This document shows positions 60,767 through 64,000 of a stretch of DNA of 64,000 bases, in pieces; within the stretch, counting starts at the first letter, position 1; each line of letters starts with the position of its first letter. The notes below the pieces were generated by a model. That model was not told the DNA's origin. It was given only the letters and a program-made list of their open reading frames with translations, and did not search any database. The position numbers and the translations under genes were made by a program. Source of the DNA: Motacilla alba alba (taxonomy: Eukaryota > Chordata > Aves > Passeriformes > Motacillidae); contig NC_052030.1 in assembly GCF_015832195.1 (NCBI RefSeq), positions 8,017,439 to 8,081,438 of the forward strand, given 5' to 3'.

Positions 60767-63257
60767 ATTTTTTTAAAGTTACGCTGCCATTGCTTGGTTT
60801 ACTACACAGTGTTTTCTATAGTGCTGGGTCATTTTCTCAAGCTTGGGCAAGTCACCATTGACTGACCCAATGCAGGCCTGACCTTCAAAGGTATTGCAAA
60901 GTGATGGTCAAGTCCAACAGACCAATTTCCCCATCACACTTGTTTTGGTTGTGTTAGTATTGATTTATGCAGCTGAGGGAACTCACAATCAGTGCTTTCA
61001 GGAAGGTCAAGGTTTTATTCCCCAAAACAACAGAAGGAAAACGTAATGAGCCAATATTTGGATAGCCCCTATATAAATACAAGGTAATATTTGAAATAGA
61101 ATAATCCATTTAGGCACTTGAGAAAGAAAAGTTCTAAAAGTTTAGTTAAAAAAGAGGGCAGCTCTCTTTTGTAAAACAGACAAAATTGCACTCAGCTCTG
61201 AAAAATATTGACAAATGCAAAAAAATATGTCTCCATTCCAGCAGCACATCAGTGATTTTAAAGTCTTCCCTCTACTCTGTGCTTCATACAGTGGTAACTA
61301 TTTTTTATGTAATGTTTCTGCTTTTTGCCGTTGTAGCTGGGAAGAAAGTGTATTTTGACAGGAAAAAAAATCATGTGGTAATTTTATCATTGACTCATTT
61401 GAGTGGAACTTGAATCATTTGTACCATATGAGATTAAAAGCAATGTTTACAGAGGCAGAAAGGAAACCTTTGCCTGATGTTGGTTTTGTTGCCTTTTCAG
61501 CTGTATTCTGGTTCAGTATCTTTCCATTTCTTTGTATATTTAGCTGGAATTGGAAAAGCAAATATGGGTCTGTCATCTTCCCAGAGAGGAACACCTACAG
61601 CCACAGCACAGGCTTGGAGGATTAGAAAACCTGGCTTTAGGTTAATACCCTTGATGGAGAGAGGTGAAGCTGGTTTTTGAGTTGAGGGAGTTTTATTGTT
61701 TGTTAGTTTGATCTTTTAGTAAATAAAGGCAGGTAGCAGTTGAACCAGGGGCATCATTTTAGAATGAGGCTCCAGACACTGAAAGTGTGGCATTTATCCA
61801 AGGAAATACTAAGATTTATGAAAGGAAGGAAAATAAATGAGTCATGTTTAACAAATCTGCCTTTTTTTTAATGCTTCTCTCTAACTTTACTAATGGGCAC
61901 TCAGTTTCTCTTTCTCAGCATACTTGGCATACTTTTTATTATTGTTGCTGTTTGTGGGGTTTCTCTTGGTAGTCATTACCATCATTTAGTTTAAACCAAC
62001 ACACTGAAGGACAGAAAAAAAGTAGAAAATAAAAGGAGCCTGTGATGTTCTGGATAACAGGAAGGAAGAGAGCCAGTGACAGCAGAGCAGCTTCCAACCT
62101 TGTTGGAGTCCTATTGATCAAAACTGTCCTCTGAAATAAGACACCTCGAGTTCCTGAGAGAGAAAGCCAGAGAAGCCCTCCCAGTGACCCAAAGTCATCT
62201 TCTCCTGAGAGCACAGAGCTAAACCAGCCAAATGCTAATTGGATGTGTCTGCTTTTCCTAAAGCTCATAGCTGTGGTGCCATGGAAATGCCTGTGAATAT
62301 CTGAAAGCTTCAGAGGTGGAGGCAAAACCCATTTCTAGGACAGCAGGGCAAGTGCAAACACATTAAAAACTGAAACTGTCTTTCTGCCCTGGAGTTTCTG
62401 TCCTTTCAGGGGTTCTGGAATATCTAGGTTCTCCAGACAGTTTTGAAGACAACATACAGCACAACTGGCACTTACTGCTTACTCAGCAAATCCTGTAGTA
62501 GATTAAAATAGTGCAAGGCCATCTCCTGAGCCAGGATTTCTTGACTTACTCAACAGAAGGCAGCAATGATTCAACTTGGTCTAGGGCCCTCCGATTTGTC
62601 TGAGCTTACTTTGAGTTCAAATACACGGTCGTGCTGCTGGGGATAAAGGTGACGACCTTGGTTCTGTTGGTTATTTTTCAGTTTGATCTGTTGGGCTTCC
62701 AAATTCTTATTTCTTGAAGCAATATCACACTCAGGATCTGGAGTAGGCCCAGATGAAGTGATCTGTGAGCATGTGCACATCTGTAGATATCCAAGGAAGT
62801 GGTATTTTGGAGTTGAGCTCTGCTCTCTTATCCCTCTGGTTTGATGTTCTCCTCCTACAGTGAGGGAAGGGGACTTTGCTTTCTGCAGTTCTTCATGCTG
62901 ACTTTTTATTTCATCTGGTTTAGCTCAGTTGGACTCCTTGCTGTGCATGGAAAGAGTCCAGCAGCACCTTTTGTGGGAAATCCAGTGGAATGCGTGTTCC
63001 AGAGGAACTCTCACACCAGTTCCCTGCCCCTCTTACTGCACTTGTCAGGTCATTTCATTTCTGAACAATTCTGTGCTTGTGTTTAATTTACCTGGATGAC
63101 TTGTTCTGAGGGATCTTCTCACAAAGCAAGGGTGAGCCTGGGGCCATGAATTGTTTTGGATCCCTGTTGAGGGCAGTCCTTAGTGGAACAAGGCAGCTGA
63201 AATGGGCTGGTCTTGAGAATCCCTGACAAATGGTAAAAGGCCTGAATTTTTTTGTGG

Positions 63258-63270
63258 TTTTTTTTTTTTT
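63258..63270 (+). repeat. Poly-T run (13 T) in GALNT9 intron 1
   Basis: Thirteen T preceded by 'ttttttgtgg' and followed by 'ccttcaaatg'. It resembles a polypyrimidine tract, but no AG followed by coding sequence comes after it. Confidence 0.8.
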
Positions 63271-64000
63271 CCTTCAAATGTGTCCTTGATTACTGGCTCT
63301 GAAGGAGAGTCTGAGGGCAGCAGCAGGGTAGAGAGCTGAGGAGACAATAGAGTGATTCTGCTTTGTCATCATGCGCAGTGTGGACGCAGAGTTCTCTTGG
63401 GGGCTGAAGAGTTGTTGAAGTAAATGAGCAAAACGTTTTTGGAGAAGGTGAGAGTATAGATTTCTGAATATCTTAAGCCTTGTATCACCTCCCATGGAGC
63501 CTTTCTCTAGAAGCACTTTCACTTGCCACTGGTCTGATTTATACTTTTAATACATGAGCTGTAATTTGCATGTCATCCTGGGAGAGTGGGCAATGATGAA
63601 GAAAACTGAACCAAGGAAAAGGTTTTTAAAAGAGCTTCTGTTTTAGTAGTTTTCTGCTACTTAAAAATGGCTCTGTCAGGCAGAGATTATGGATGCCAAA
63701 GTACTACAGGAGAGTGTTCTCTGTTTCACAGCACAACGTTTGGAATCCCAGTGTCTGGAATCACATTTAAATAACCCAGATTTGGTAGGTGAGGATACAA
63801 AGGACTTGCTTGGCTTCTGGGATTCTTTGGTGAGCATTTGCTTCAGTCTCAACCTCTGGGGCTGCAGGTTAGAGCAACGAGCCCAAGAGGCTGCTGCAAC
63901 AGCAGGCTCTGCCCTGGGCTGAGCAGCCCCTGTAGAATGGCACAGCACTGGCACAAGCCTTGCTCTTACCCAGCAGGTTGCTGACACCTCCTTCCCCCGT

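Larger units (their letters stand above)
56196..64000 (+). other. GALNT9: GALNT9 intron 1, 5' part (continues beyond window)
   Basis: Intron sequence from the donor to the window end. The first ~150 bases still belong to the CpG island; after that the DNA becomes AT-rich and CpG-poor. I looked for the expected second exon (stem and start of the catalytic domain, with a conserved YGYN.LSDRI.LDRSIPDYRP-like stretch) on the plus strand and found none, so this intron is at least 7.8 kb here. The only simple sequence I recognise is a (GTTT)n run near 60,743 and a short poly-T near 63,258. No RNA gene or internal coding exon is recognisable. Confidence 0.85.

Noticed and set aside
1..64000. CRISPR arrays, bacterial operons, prophage or toxin-antitoxin loci
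   Set aside because: The repeats seen are tandem or simple without unique spacers, and composition and CR1 elements show this is vertebrate nuclear DNA.

Overview
The window looks like avian nuclear DNA, probably from a passerine. The taxon call rests on three copies of the CR1 LINE 3' end, two with the diagnostic avian tail (a 'ccttccaac' block followed by an octamer-like end) and one short reverse copy. A probable endogenous-retrovirus LTR of a passerine-like type supports it. There is no bacterial, plasmid or viral gene organisation: no operons, and long open frames occur only in the GC-rich island or in a tandem repeat. Most of the sequence is AT-rich, CpG-poor, stop-dense vertebrate non-coding DNA.

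Layout. Positions 1 to about 55,000 form a gene desert in which I recognise no coding exon. It holds CR1 fragments (29.9, 46.2 and 54.9 kb), a probable solo LTR on the minus strand (33.2-33.8 kb), two tandem-repeat loci (a 38-40 bp unit at 22.7 kb and a 26 bp unit at 42.8 kb), several microsatellites and homopolymers, two possible ancient MIR/CORE-type SINE remnants, an isolated CpG cluster at 27.0 kb, and a few AT-rich homeodomain-motif stretches that could be enhancers. From about 55,250 to 56,330 the composition switches to a CpG island. It contains the TATA-less promoter, a GC-rich 5' UTR and the first coding exon of GALNT9, a Golgi polypeptide N-acetylgalactosaminyltransferase of the brain-enriched Y subfamily. 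This exon encodes 80 full codons (cytoplasmic tail, signal anchor, start of stem) and ends at a phase-1 splice donor. Everything from 56,196 to the end is the beginning of GALNT9 intron 1. The catalytic and ricin-type lectin exons lie beyond the window.

One gene is therefore present, and only its 5' end. The most informative content is its regulatory head: the CpG island, upstream open reading frames (one overlapping the start codon), a CAG/GAG repeat in the leader, and a CR1 copy that stops about 100 bp before the island. I found no previously undescribed multi-gene system. The findings below are local structural or regulatory observations, most of them of modest strength.
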